From Acidobacteriota bacterium (GTDB taxonomy: Bacteria; Acidobacteriota; Terriglobia; Versatilivoradales; Versatilivoraceae): a stretch of DNA of 64,000 nt. This document shows positions 39,824-48,933 of the stretch, one piece after another; position 1 is the stretch's first letter, and every line of letters starts with the position of its first letter. The notes under the pieces were generated by a model. It was not told the DNA's origin, did no database searches, and worked only from the letters and a program-made list of their open reading frames with translations. The translations under genes and the position numbers were made by a program. Location: positions 1 to 64,000 of the forward strand of contig JAJDUG010000053.1 in assembly GCA_022826755.1 (NCBI GenBank), written 5' to 3'.

Positions 39824-40891
39824 ATGCGGCTTCGGTGGAAATTGACGGTGGCGTCTCTGAAGATGTTCACCCGACAGAAGGAGGCCATCGTCTGGACCAT
39901 GTTGCTGCCGCTCTTCATGGTTTTTCTGTTCGGATTTGTCAGCTTCGAGGGCTTGGGGAGGATTCAGCTCGGGGTGGCTGGCGCGGAGAATGAACCGGCC
40001 GCAAGGCTGGTGGGGAGGCTTGGGGAGGTCCGGACGGTACAGGTCACTCGGGGAGCGGAAAGCGCAGAGCTGGAGCAGCTCAAGGCCGGCAAACGCCATC
40101 TGGTCCTGGTCCTTCCCGAGGGGTTCGATCCCGCCGGGAAGCAGGAGTTGCGGGTCCTGGTCAATGACGGCACACCCGAGGAAACGCAGATGGGCCTGCT
40201 GATCCTCCGCAAGTTGCTGGACGATGCGACCTTCGGGATGCAATCGGCGCCGGATCGAATTCCATTGGCGATCCAATCGGTAGCCAGCCGCCGCTCCAGC
40301 TACATCGACTTTCTGCTTCCCGGGGTGCTGTCCCTGGCCATCATGCAGAGCGGCATCTTCGGGGTGGCCTTCGGATTCGTTTCGCTCCGCAAGCGAGGGG
40401 TCCTTCGCCGCCTGTCAGTAACTCCCATGAGACCGCAGGACTTCATTGCGGCCCAGGTGACCATGCGGCTGATGGTTCTGCTGGCGCAGATCGTTGTCCT
40501 GGTAGGGGTGGGAATTCTCTTCTTCGACCTGCAGTTCATGGGAAGGCTGCTGGATCTCTTCGCCATGGGTCTGCTGGGCGGGGCCGTGTTTCTGGCCATC
40601 GGCTTCTTCCTGGCCGGTATCGCCAAGACGGAGGATCAGGTCGTTCCCCTGGCCAACGTGGTCTCGCTTCCCATGATGCTCCTCTCGGGAGTTTTCTTCA
40701 GCCGCACCAACCTGCCCGAGCCGGTTCGAGTGGTCACCGAGTTCTTCCCCCTCACCTACCTGGCCGACGGCATGCGAAGCATTGTGCTGGAAGGCTCAAC
40801 CCTCCCGGCCCTTGGGCTCCAGTTGGCCGGCCTGGGAGTGTGGAGCATCGTTTCGGTCTGGTTGGCGGTGAGGGTTTTTCGATGGGAGTAG
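39824..40891 (+). CDS. ABC-2 type transporter permease
   Basis: 355 residues with one N-terminal membrane helix (TMLLPLFMVFLFGFV), a ~140-residue extracytoplasmic part and a C-terminal cluster of about five helices. LPGVLSLAIMQSGIFG, FLAGIAKTEDQVVPLANV and PLTYLADGMRSIVLEG are typical ABC-2 features. It partners with the upstream ATPase; the substrate (drug, lipid or polysaccharide) is unknown. Confidence 0.9.
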   Translation: MRLRWKLTVASLKMFTRQKEAIVWTMLLPLFMVFLFGFVSFEGLGRIQLGVAGAENEPAARLVGRLGEVRTVQVTRGAESAELEQLKAGKRHLVLVLPEGFDPAGKQELRVLVNDGTPEETQMGLLILRKLLDDATFGMQSAPDRIPLAIQSVASRRSSYIDFLLPGVLSLAIMQSGIFGVAFGFVSLRKRGVLRRLSVTPMRPQDFIAAQVTMRLMVLLAQIVVLVGVGILFFDLQFMGRLLDLFAMGLLGGAVFLAIGFFLAGIAKTEDQVVPLANVVSLPMMLLSGVFFSRTNLPEPVRVVTEFFPLTYLADGMRSIVLEGSTLPALGLQLAGLGVWSIVSVWLAVRVFRWE

Positions 40892-40931
40892 CCCCGTCTT
40901 CCCCCCAACCCAAGACTACAGCTTCCCTTTC

Positions 40932-42152
40932 ATGGACTTGCTTTTCCTCCTTCTGGCCGCAGTGGTTCTCCTCAAGGGCTTGGCCGGTGGACTGCACAGC
41001 CTGAGCTACCGGCGTTATCTCGACCGCGAGTTGTCCCGAACACCGCCCGCCTGGATGCCTCCAGCTTCGGTGATTGTTCCCTGCAAGGAGACCGATTTCG
41101 AGTTGCAGGAGAACATGGAGGCCATCCTGGATCAGGAGTTTGAAGACTACGAGGTCATCTTTGTGACCGCCACCGAGTCCGATCCCTCGCTGGTGGTCCT
41201 GCGCGGGGCGGCCCGGAAATTTCCCGGGCGGCGGATCAAGTTCGTGGTGTCCGGATTTTCGAACCAGCGCGGAGAGAAGGTGCACAATCTCCTGCGGTCA
41301 CTGGATCGGGTGGATTCGGGTTCGCAGGTTCTGGTCTTTGCAGACTCGGACGGAAGGCCGCACCGGCATTGGTTGCGGGACCTCCTGTCGCCCTTGAGGG
41401 ACCCCGAAATCGGAGCCTCCACCGGGTACCGGTGGTTCTTTCCCCGCAGTGGAAACCTGGCCGGCCTTCTGCGAGCCACCTGGAACGGTTCCGTAGCCAC
41501 GCTGCTGGGGGAACACCGCCACAACTTCGCCTGGGGAGGCTCGATGGCGATCCGGCGGTCGACCTTTGCGGCGGTCGACGTTCCGGCCCATTGGCAACAT
41601 TCCGTCAGTGACGACTACTCCCTGACGGAGGCCCTGCATTCGGCAGGCCTCCGGATCCATTATCAACCTCGCTGTCTGGTGGCCTCCCATGGAGACTGCA
41701 CCTGGAGGGAACTGCTGGAATGGTCCACACGCCAAGTCATCATTACCAAGGTTTACTCGCGGGGCCTCTGGAGGATGGCCCACCTTTCGGAGTGGCCCTT
41801 CGTGCTGTTCTGGTGGTGGGCGGTGGGTGAGCTGCTGGCGTCAGCCCTTGGGGTGGGCGGAGCGATCCGGATCGGTTGGCTGCAGGGCGCCCCGCTGCTG
41901 CTCCTGCTGGGGACGGTCTGGTTGCTTGGCGCCGTTCGAGGACTCTTCCGCTGGAGAATGATCCGGCGGATCCGCCCCGAGCAGCGAGAGAGCCTCAAGC
42001 GAGACTTTTGGGGATACCTGCTGCTGGGGCCCCTGACGGCAACGCTGACCGCCTGCAATCTTGCGGTCTCCTTGTTTACCTCCACCATCCTCTGGCGCGG
42101 GGTTCGCTACGAGATGGCATCCAGCCGTGAGGTGCGGGTGGTTCGGGAATGA
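40932..42152 (+). CDS. Family 2/21-type glycosyltransferase, membrane-bound
   Basis: 406 residues. N-terminal membrane helix (LLFLLLAAVVLLKGLAGG), then a GT-A domain: ASVIVPCKETDFELQENM, VFADSDGRPHRHW (DxD-like), VSDDYSLTEALHSAG with the catalytic-site aspartates, and STRQVIITKVYSRGLWR, followed by C-terminal helices. The layout resembles ceramide-glucosyltransferase or HpnI-like lipid glycosyltransferases. The acceptor is unknown. Its 3' end overlaps the convergent rlmN gene by 46 bp. Confidence 0.8.
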   Translation: MDLLFLLLAAVVLLKGLAGGLHSLSYRRYLDRELSRTPPAWMPPASVIVPCKETDFELQENMEAILDQEFEDYEVIFVTATESDPSLVVLRGAARKFPGRRIKFVVSGFSNQRGEKVHNLLRSLDRVDSGSQVLVFADSDGRPHRHWLRDLLSPLRDPEIGASTGYRWFFPRSGNLAGLLRATWNGSVATLLGEHRHNFAWGGSMAIRRSTFAAVDVPAHWQHSVSDDYSLTEALHSAGLRIHYQPRCLVASHGDCTWRELLEWSTRQVIITKVYSRGLWRMAHLSEWPFVLFWWWAVGELLASALGVGGAIRIGWLQGAPLLLLLGTVWLLGAVRGLFRWRMIRRIRPEQRESLKRDFWGYLLLGPLTATLTACNLAVSLFTSTILWRGVRYEMASSREVRVVRE

Positions 42153-43213
42153 TGACCAGCGGCCAGGTGCAGTTGCCCGCAAGCGGCATAGATGTCCATC
42201 CCCCTGGGTTTCCGGACATAAGCCGGCAGGCTCCTGCCGGTGAGGATCTCCCGAAAGCGGTTGACCCGCTCGGGGGGTGAGGGTCTCAAGCCGTTGGCAT
42301 TGCCGGGGTTCAGCGGAAGGAGGTTGACCTTGGAACGCAGGCGGGCCAGCAGTTTGACCAGCCGCCGGGCATCGTCGTCGCTGTCATTGACTCCGTCCAT
42401 GAGGACGTACTCGAAAGTCACCCGCTGGTTTCGTTTCAGAGGATAATCGGCGCATGCGCGCAGGATGGTGTCGATGGGATACCTTCGGTTGATGGGCATC
42501 AGCCGGTCACGAACCTCATCGGTGGTGGCGGAAAGCGAGACGGCCAGGTTGGGTACTACGGGTGCCTGAGCCAGTTTCCTCAGCTGGGGAACCAGCCCCA
42601 CCGTCGACAGTGTGATTCGGCGCGGAGAAAAAGCCATTCCCCCGGGATCGGCCAAAATGATCAGGGTCTTGAGGACATTATCGAGATTGAGAAGGGGCTC
42701 GCCCATTCCCATCAGCACCAGGTTGGTGAGCGCGGGACGGCTGCCGTCACCCTCCGAGTATATTGCCAGGTTTCTATCGGCAAGCACGTAGAGGATCTGC
42801 CCCAGGATTTCTGCCGGGTTGAGGTTGCGCCCGAACCCCAGCATGGCCGTCAAGCAGAAGCGGCAATCCAGAGGGCAGCCCGCCTGAGTGGAGATACACA
42901 GGGTATTGCGCTTTCGCTCAGGGATCAGAACGCACTCGATCTTCTCCCCGTCCGCCAGTTCAAGCAGGTATTTCTCGGTGCCGTCGGCCGCTCGCTGACG
43001 CTTTTGCAGCCGGGGCAGGGAAATGACGCAGCTCTCAAGTTTCCGCCGGAGGGACCTGGAGAGCTCTGTCATGGATTCCGGGTCGAGTTGCCTTCGGCGG
43101 TAGAGGGCCCCGTAGAGCTGGCGTCCGTGATAGGGTTTCTCACCCCAATCGACCATCAGGGCAGCCAGTTCGTCGGCGGTCAGCCCCAAAAGCTCGCCCC
43201 TGGAAGCGGCCAT
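42107..43213 (-). CDS. rlmN: 23S rRNA/tRNA adenine-C2 methyltransferase RlmN
   Basis: Radical-SAM dual-specificity enzyme methylating A2503 of 23S rRNA and A37 of some tRNAs. 368 residues; cluster cysteines Cys113, Cys117 and Cys120 (AGCPLDCRFC), the mechanistic Cys106 and the methyl-carrying Cys345 near the C-terminus (YAACGQLHLAA). Also TNLVLMGMGEPLLNLDNV and FEYVLMDGVNDSDDDA. An internal Cys at the Cfr-specific positions is not evident, so RlmN is preferred. Confidence 0.95.
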   Translation of the reverse strand: MAASRGELLGLTADELAALMVDWGEKPYHGRQLYGALYRRRQLDPESMTELSRSLRRKLESCVISLPRLQKRQRAADGTEKYLLELADGEKIECVLIPERKRNTLCISTQAGCPLDCRFCLTAMLGFGRNLNPAEILGQILYVLADRNLAIYSEGDGSRPALTNLVLMGMGEPLLNLDNVLKTLIILADPGGMAFSPRRITLSTVGLVPQLRKLAQAPVVPNLAVSLSATTDEVRDRLMPINRRYPIDTILRACADYPLKRNQRVTFEYVLMDGVNDSDDDARRLVKLLARLRSKVNLLPLNPGNANGLRPSPPERVNRFREILTGRSLPAYVRKPRGMDIYAACGQLHLAAGHHSRTTRTSRLDAIS

Positions 43214-43451
43214 TGCGGGAAGTCTCCTGTTTTCAACCGGTTCAAGCTGGAATGGGGATCATAACAGACGGGTTGGAGATAGTGCAATCGGCTGCGGAGC
43301 CGGGGCCCCGCTATTGGTTGCCGGTAGTGTTCGGTGCTATATTTTCGGGTTGACTCAGCGACCCGGTCCACGGCATGAAGCGCCCGGGGTTTTTGGCGCG
43401 GAAGGGCGAAGCAACCCGCCCTCGTTCAGGGCCTGTTGCGTCGGAGGTGTG

Positions 43452-44603
43452 ATGGGCGGAGACCTGCGTTTCCGGCGTCTGCGATTACGGAATTGGCGAA
43501 ACTTCACCGGCATCGAGGTGGCCATTCCGAAACGTCTGTGTCTCATTGGACCCAACGCGTCGGGGAAGTCCAACTTTCTGGATTCCTTCCGTTTCCTGCG
43601 GGACCTGGCTGCGCCCGGCGGCGGCTTTCGGCAGGCGGTGGCTCGACGGGGTGGGCTGAGCACCATCCGCTGCCTGGCGGCGCGCAGGCAGTCGGAGGTC
43701 GAGATTGGAGTTGAGTTGACCGAAGGAAAAGCGGGGACTCAGTGGAACTACGAGTTGGGTCTGCACCACGATCGGCAAAGACGCCCCCTGATTTGCAGGG
43801 AGCGGGTCTTGCGCGATTGCGTGGAGCTGGTCAAACGTCCCGATGATCAGGATTACGCCGATCCCGAGCGTCTCACCCAGACCAGCCTGGAACAGGTGAA
43901 CGCCAACCGGGACTTTCGCGAGTTGGCCGCCTTCTTTGCTTCCATTCGCTACCTGCACATCGTCCCCCAACTGATCCGCGACCCTGACCGTTCGGGGGGA
44001 GGCTCGAACGACCCCTTCGGCGGCGATTTCCTGAAGCAGGTGGCCGGCGTCCCGGATCGAACCCGCAATGCACGTCTCCGGCGGATTGGAGAGGCACTTC
44101 AGATGGCGGTGCCCCAACTGGAGGCCATCGACCTGTGGCGCGATTCCCGGGGGACACCCCATCTTCGCGGCAAATACCGGCACTGGCGCCCCCAGGGCGC
44201 CTGGCAAACGGAAGAGCAATTCTCCGACGGCACTCTGAGGCTCATCGGCCTGTTCTGGTCGGCCATGGAGAAGGAGGGTCCGCTGTTGCTCGAGGAACCG
44301 GAACTCTCGCTCCATCCGGGCATGGTCCGGACACTGCCGAAGATGCTGGCCCGGGTCCAGCGCCGCACCGGAAGGCAGACCCTGCTGAGCACCCACTCTC
44401 CCGAACTGTTGCGAGACAAGAGAAGTGCGCTTCAGCAGACTCTGGTCATCATTCCGGGGGTGGAGGGGGCCCGGGCGATTCCCCTGGAATCGAACGGCAA
44501 GGCCCGTGAACTGCTGGAAAGCGGCTTTCCCCTTGCCGAAGACCTGACTTCCAGGGCGAGCGCGGGCCACGCAGGCCAACGTCCCCTGTTCGGGGAGGAG
44601 TGA
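43452..44603 (+). CDS. AAA family ATPase (AAA_21 type)
   Basis: 383 residues. Opens with FRRLRLRNWRNFTGIEVAIP, the RecF/SMC-like N-terminal strand, then Walker A GPNASGKSNFLD, Walker B-like PLLLEEPELSLHPG and TLLSTHSPELL. It resembles standalone AAA_21 ATPases, several of which act with nucleases or toxins in phage defence, but no partner gene lies beside it. I place the start at ATG 43452 behind GGAGG. The ORF 5' extension to 43314 overlaps non-coding DNA. Function unknown. Confidence 0.78.
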   Translation: MGGDLRFRRLRLRNWRNFTGIEVAIPKRLCLIGPNASGKSNFLDSFRFLRDLAAPGGGFRQAVARRGGLSTIRCLAARRQSEVEIGVELTEGKAGTQWNYELGLHHDRQRRPLICRERVLRDCVELVKRPDDQDYADPERLTQTSLEQVNANRDFRELAAFFASIRYLHIVPQLIRDPDRSGGGSNDPFGGDFLKQVAGVPDRTRNARLRRIGEALQMAVPQLEAIDLWRDSRGTPHLRGKYRHWRPQGAWQTEEQFSDGTLRLIGLFWSAMEKEGPLLLEEPELSLHPGMVRTLPKMLARVQRRTGRQTLLSTHSPELLRDKRSALQQTLVIIPGVEGARAIPLESNGKARELLESGFPLAEDLTSRASAGHAGQRPLFGEE

Positions 44604-44761
44604 GTTCGCCCTGTGAATTCGCCCTGTTGAAAACCCGCTGGGGTTGTGTTAGCTTCATAGCTTAAGCAGTCACCTACGCGGCTCGACCCATTTTCCCACT
44701 GCCGCAGCCACAGTCGAGCCTTCCGGAACAATCCAGTTCGCACCCCCGGGACACGGACTCC

Positions 44762-46030
44762 ATGGAGAATGTCAATAAGGACGTGTTGGACAATGGGCTT
44801 ACGGTTCTCACCGAGCGCATGCCTCATGTCCGTTCCGTTTCCATGGGAGTCTGGGTCAAGACCGGCTCTCGCAGCGAAACCCCTGAACTGAATGGTGTGG
44901 CCCATTTCGTGGAGCACCTGCTGTTCAAGGGCACCCGGCGGCGCACGGCCGAAGAGATCGCCAAAGAGGTGGACTCGATCGGCGGCCATCTGGATGCCTT
45001 CACGGGAAAGGAAACCGCCTGTTACAGCGCCAAGGTCCTGGATGATCATCTTCCTCTGGCATTCGACATCCTTGCGGATCTCGTCCTCAACCCGCGGTTC
45101 GATCCCGATGAGATGGAGCGGGAACGCTGCGTGGTTCTGGAGGAGATCAAGATGGAGGAAGACAATCCGGACGATCTGGTTTGCGAGATTTTCACCCAGA
45201 ACTTCTGGAAGAACCAACCGCTGGGACGGCCGATCCTGGGAACCAGCCGGACGGTCAGCCGACTGGACCGGGGCCGGGTGGCCGGTTTTTTCCGAGAGCA
45301 CTACACTCCGGATCAACTGGTGGTGTCGGCTGCGGGCCACCTGGACCACCGCAACATCCTGGACCTGGCCCTGCACCATTTCGGCCACCTGGAAGGCCGG
45401 TCGAACGGGCGGGCTCTGGCCCCGGCCAAGCCTTGCAATCCCATCTCATTGCGCACCAAGAAAGAGCTGGAACAGGCCCACATCTGCCTGGGCGTGCCCG
45501 GCTGCGCCCTCACCGACCGGGACCGGTTCGCGTTCTACCTGTTGAGCACCATCCTGGGAGCCGGAATGAGTTCCCGTCTCTTTCAGAACATCAGGGAAAA
45601 ACAGGGTCTGGCCTATGCCATCTACTCGGGTTTGAGTTCGTTCCGGGATACCGGCTGTCTATCGGTCTTCGCAGGAACCTCTCTCGAAAACGTCGGCAGG
45701 GTGATCAGTTCCATCGTGCGGGAGTTCCGCGACCTCAAGCGGAATCGAGTACAGGACGAGGAACTCCGGCGCGCCAAGGATCACCTCAAGGGGAGCCTGC
45801 TGCTGAGCCTGGAATCCAGTTCCAGCCGCATGGCCAACCTGGCGCGGCAGGAACTCTATTTCGGGGACTACACACCTCCACAGGAGACCATTCGGGATAT
45901 CGATCGAGTGTCCGCGGATGAGGTTCAGGGGTTGGCTTGTTCGGTTTTTGACACTCGCCAGGTATCACTGACCGTGTTGGGCAACCTGGAGGGGGTCCGT
46001 TTGAACCGTACAGACCTGGACTGCGGATGA
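44762..46030 (+). CDS. M16 family zinc metallopeptidase
   Basis: 422 residues with the inverted zincin motif HFVEH (His48, Glu51, His52) and the downstream acid in RCVVLEEIKMEEDNP. The C-terminal half has the inactive-domain arginine/tyrosine region REKQGLAYAIYSGLSSF. It is a pitrilysin-like peptidase of the soluble PqqL/YmxG type; bacterial members process small peptides or signal sequences. No signal peptide is seen. Upstream 44604-44761 contains TTGAAA-N17-TAGCTT (about 44629), a weak promoter candidate. Confidence 0.9.
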   Translation: MENVNKDVLDNGLTVLTERMPHVRSVSMGVWVKTGSRSETPELNGVAHFVEHLLFKGTRRRTAEEIAKEVDSIGGHLDAFTGKETACYSAKVLDDHLPLAFDILADLVLNPRFDPDEMERERCVVLEEIKMEEDNPDDLVCEIFTQNFWKNQPLGRPILGTSRTVSRLDRGRVAGFFREHYTPDQLVVSAAGHLDHRNILDLALHHFGHLEGRSNGRALAPAKPCNPISLRTKKELEQAHICLGVPGCALTDRDRFAFYLLSTILGAGMSSRLFQNIREKQGLAYAIYSGLSSFRDTGCLSVFAGTSLENVGRVISSIVREFRDLKRNRVQDEELRRAKDHLKGSLLLSLESSSSRMANLARQELYFGDYTPPQETIRDIDRVSADEVQGLACSVFDTRQVSLTVLGNLEGVRLNRTDLDCG

Positions 46031-46045
46031 GCGGTTGGCTGAGGC

Positions 46046-46327
46046 AAGTGGAGAGTGAAGAGTGGAGAGTGAAGAGTGGAGAGCGCGTCTCCGCCCCGGA
46101 CGACGGGGCGGATCATCCGAGGATGAAGTCGGGGACCTGAATGGCGTTTCGGGAGCACCGGCGGGTACCGGTTCCCCTCGGCTTCTTGCTTCGTGTGTCT
46201 TCGTGTCCCTTCGTGGATAACTCTTTTCTCCCCGTCGCATGCAGCGCGAAACCGGATTGTTCCAGGCAAGCTACGTAACGTGTCGATCAAATAACTCTCC
46301 ACTCTCCACTAACCACTCTTCACTCTT
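46046..46327. repeat. Inverted-repeat element, GAGTGGAGAGTGAAG family, copy 2
   Basis: Left arm 46046-46084 is a tandem of GTGGAGAGTGAAGA units; right arm 46292-46327 is the inverse with CTCCACTCTCCACTAACCAC. The inner GTGTCGATCAAATAACTC matches the copy at 9308-9450. Contains a nested composite repeat. Confidence 0.7.
46182..46229 (+). repeat. Dispersed CTTCGTG-family repeat, shortened copy
   Basis: Right-end copy with CTTCGTGTGTCTTCGTGTCC and CTTCGTGGATAACTCTTTTC, lacking the 3' CTGTTG. About 65-85 bp upstream lies the left-end motif GGGGCGGATCATCCGAGGAT, so this is an internally deleted composite element. Confidence 0.7.
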
Positions 46328-46339
46328 ACAAGGGCGACA

Positions 46340-47116
46340 GTGGCGGTTACGGTTTCAGTTCTGGGCAGCGGGAGTTCCGGCAACTGCACCTTCATTGCCA
46401 CCGGAAGGGTCAAGCTGCTGTTGGATGCAGGATTCAGTCGGGCTCAGACGGCCAAGAGGCTGCTGGCCATCGGAGAATCCCTGGACGACATCGATGCCCT
46501 GGTCATCTCACACGAGCACACGGACCACGTCAAGGGTCTGACGGGGCTCCTGAAGACCTGTGATATTCTCACCTTCATCGGAGACGCGACCTACGAGGCG
46601 CTCTCAGTCAAGCCGGTGCTGAAAAGGAGGGAGTGCCTCAAGGCCGGGGAGTCGTTTCAGCTCGGCGATTTGAAGATATCCCCGTTTTCCGTTTCCCACG
46701 ATGCTGCCGATCCTCTGGCGTTCAACCTGGAAGCCGGGGGAGTCAAAATCTCCCATGTGACGGACCTGGGTGTCCTTACCGAATTGGTCCGGCGCCGCAT
46801 GGCGGGCAGTGACCTGCTGGTCCTGGAGTCGAACCATGACCTGGAAATGTTGCGTCTCAGTCCCTATCCCTGGGCGGTGAAGCAACGGATCATGAGTCGC
46901 CATGGCCATCTTTCCAACGAAAGCGTCGGAAAATTCTTCGAGGAGGACTTTGACGGAAAGGCTGCCTACATCCTGCTGGCTCACCTGAGCGAGAACAACA
47001 ACCATCCCGATATCGCGCGCATGGTCGCCCGTAAGGCCTTGGAAAAGAGAGCCTTTGACATCGACAACCTGCTCTTGGCTTCCCGGTCCGATCCGAGCAG
47101 GGTCATCCGCTTTTAG
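46340..47116 (+). CDS. MBL-fold metallo-hydrolase (YycJ/WalJ-like)
   Basis: 258 residues; starts at GTG 46340. Metal-binding motif SHEHTDHVKG (HxHxDH), preceded by GSGSSGNCTFI and LLLDAGFS, and later SHDAADPLAFNL, LESNHDLEMLRLSPYP and LAHLSENNNHPDIA. These match the YycJ/WalJ group, linked to cell-wall coordination and possibly exonuclease activity in Firmicutes. In this organism the role is inferred only. It precedes purB by 29 bp. Confidence 0.87.
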   Translation: MAVTVSVLGSGSSGNCTFIATGRVKLLLDAGFSRAQTAKRLLAIGESLDDIDALVISHEHTDHVKGLTGLLKTCDILTFIGDATYEALSVKPVLKRRECLKAGESFQLGDLKISPFSVSHDAADPLAFNLEAGGVKISHVTDLGVLTELVRRRMAGSDLLVLESNHDLEMLRLSPYPWAVKQRIMSRHGHLSNESVGKFFEEDFDGKAAYILLAHLSENNNHPDIARMVARKALEKRAFDIDNLLLASRSDPSRVIRF

Positions 47117-47145
47117 CCCGCATTTTTTCAGGAGGACTTCTCACT

Positions 47146-48441
47146 GTGATTGAGCGTTATACCCGTCCCCGCATGGGGCGGATCTGGTCTCCGGAAAACA
47201 AGTTTCGGAAATGGTTGGAAGTGGAGTTGGCCTGTACGGATGTCCTGGCTGAGCGGGGCGTCGTCCCCCGGGGTGCGGCTCGGGTGATTCGGGAGAAGGC
47301 CGACTTCGACGTGGCCCGGATCGACGAGATCGAGCGCGAGGTCAAGCATGACGTGGTCGCCTTCACCACCTCGGTGGCCGAGCACGTGGGGCCGGAGTCC
47401 CGCTACGTTCACTACGGCCTGACCTCCTCCGACGTGGTGGATACGGCCCTGGCTCTGCAGCTCAAGGAAGCATCGGGGATTCTCACCGAAGGGCTGGCCC
47501 GGTTGGTGGAGGTGCTGGAGAAGCGAGCCCGTGAGTTCAAGAGGACGGTCATGGTGGGGCGGACCCACGGGATTCATGCCGAACCCACCACGCTGGGCCT
47601 CAAGCTGGCCGTGTGGTACGAAGAAGCCCGCCGCAACCAGAGGCGGCTCCAGGCCGCGGCCGAAGGCGTTCGAGTGGGAAAGTTGTCGGGAGCGGTCGGG
47701 ACCTTTGCCCACCTCGATCCCACGGTCGAGGAATCCGTCTGCCGCATCCTGGGGCTGCAGCCCGACCCGGTATCGACCCAGATCGTGCAACGCGACCGCC
47801 ATGCCGAATTCCTGTCGGCGCTGGCCCTGATCGCCGCCAGCCTGGAGAAGATCGCCACCGAGGTCCGGGGACTGCAGCGCACCGAGGTCCGGGAGGTGGA
47901 AGAGTACTTCTCGGCCGGACAGAAGGGCTCTTCGGCAATGCCGCACAAGAGGAATCCCGTGACCTGCGAACAGATCTCCGGACTGGCCCGGGTGGTGCGC
48001 TCCAATCTGCTGGCCGGGCTGGAAAACATCACGCTGTGGCACGAGCGGGATATTTCCCACTCTTCGGTGGAGCGCGTGATTCTGCCGGATTCAACCATTC
48101 TGGTCGACTACCTGTTGGCCAAGACGACGCGACTGCTGGAAAGACTGCTGGTCTACCCGAAGCGGATGCTGGAGAACCTGAACTTGATGAAGGGGCTGGT
48201 CTTTTCCGGGCAGATTCTCCTCGACCTGACTCGAAAAGGAGTCAGCCGGGAGCAGGCCTATCGGTGGGTGCAGCGAAACGCCATGCGCGTCTGGTCGGAG
48301 GAGACGGATTTCAAGAGCCTGGTGCTGCAGGACGAAGACATCCTGAAACATCTGTCCCGATCCGAGATCGAAACCAGCTTCGATCTGAAGCACCAGTTGC
48401 GGCACGTGGACGCCGTTTTCGAGCGTGTGTTCGGTGCGTGA
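47146..48441 (+). CDS. purB: Adenylosuccinate lyase
   Basis: PurB removes fumarate from SAICAR and from adenylosuccinate. 431 residues; GTG start 17 bp after AGGAGGA. Signature GSSAMPHKRNPVTCEQ, plus VHYGLTSSDVVDTALALQ, VGRTHGIHAEPTTLG and the LLERLLVYPKRML tail. The N-terminus, IERYTRPRMGRIWSPENKF, is the PurB form. First gene of the run purB-S-Q-L-F-M-N. Confidence 0.96.
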   Translation: MIERYTRPRMGRIWSPENKFRKWLEVELACTDVLAERGVVPRGAARVIREKADFDVARIDEIEREVKHDVVAFTTSVAEHVGPESRYVHYGLTSSDVVDTALALQLKEASGILTEGLARLVEVLEKRAREFKRTVMVGRTHGIHAEPTTLGLKLAVWYEEARRNQRRLQAAAEGVRVGKLSGAVGTFAHLDPTVEESVCRILGLQPDPVSTQIVQRDRHAEFLSALALIAASLEKIATEVRGLQRTEVREVEEYFSAGQKGSSAMPHKRNPVTCEQISGLARVVRSNLLAGLENITLWHERDISHSSVERVILPDSTILVDYLLAKTTRLLERLLVYPKRMLENLNLMKGLVFSGQILLDLTRKGVSREQAYRWVQRNAMRVWSEETDFKSLVLQDEDILKHLSRSEIETSFDLKHQLRHVDAVFERVFGA

Positions 48442-48484
48442 TCGGTTCTGAAGCGAGGTCATGCCTCGGACCGACAAGCATTCG

Positions 48485-48580
48485 TATTGTTGATTGCCGA
48501 TTTCTGATTGTTGATTGGGGAGATACGGGACTTGGCTTTTGCCCGAATCAGAAATCTGCAATCCACAATCGACAATCCTA
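48485..48580. repeat. GATTTCTGATTGTTGATTG hairpin repeat, copy 1
   Basis: Left arm ATTGTTGATTGCCGATTTCT and right arm AATCAGAAATCTGCAATCC are inverse to each other and would form an imperfect long hairpin. A single-arm copy is at 58316-58354. It lies between purB and purS and separates them by 169 bp. Confidence 0.65.
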
Positions 48581-48610
48581 TACAGCGTGTATTCAGCGAC
48601 CCGGTGAGAT

Positions 48611-48853
48611 ATGCGGGCTAGAGTCTACGTCAGCCTCAAGAAAAGCGTTCTGGACCCCCAGGGCAAGACCATTCATCACAGTCTGGAGAACATCGGCTTT
48701 CAACAGATTACCGAGGTGCGCCAGGGCAAGTTTTTCGAAATCGACTTTGCCCCTGAGCTGACCCGGGAAGAAGTTCGAGCCGAGGTCGAAAAGATAGCCA
48801 AGGACGTATTGACCAACCCGGTGATCGAGGAATTCAGCTACCGGATCGAGTAA
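48611..48853 (+). CDS. purS: Phosphoribosylformylglycinamidine synthase subunit PurS
   Basis: 80 residues, small dimeric subunit that bridges PurL and PurQ in the three-part FGAM synthase. Motifs [28 protein letters not shown] and [14 protein letters not shown] at the C-terminus fit the family. The start region lies right after a small repeat (48594-48621). Confidence 0.95.
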   Translation: MRARVYVSLKKSVLDPQGKTIHHSLENIGFQQITEVRQGKFFEIDFAPELTREEVRAEVEKIAKDVLTNPVIEEFSYRIE

Positions 48854-48933
48854 TTGCGTCCTGGATGGGAGAGTGGGGTCGCGGGGAAGGGAAGGCTTCT
48901 GCCTTCCGACCGGATTCCAGGAGACGGCTGAAG

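Larger units (their letters stand above)
46031..46339. other. Repeat-filled intergenic region between M16 peptidase and MBL-fold genes
   Basis: About 310 bp. A GAGTGGAGAGTGAAG inverted-repeat element (46046-46327) encloses a shortened copy of the composite CTTCGTG element, recognisable by CGACGGGGCGGATCATCCG at about 46096 and the CTTCGTG end at 46182-46229. No gene is supported. Confidence 0.6.

Noticed and set aside
47117-47145. Purine riboswitch upstream of purB
   Set aside because: Only 29 bp separate the genes, with just a ribosome binding site; no three-way-junction elements are visible here or before purS.
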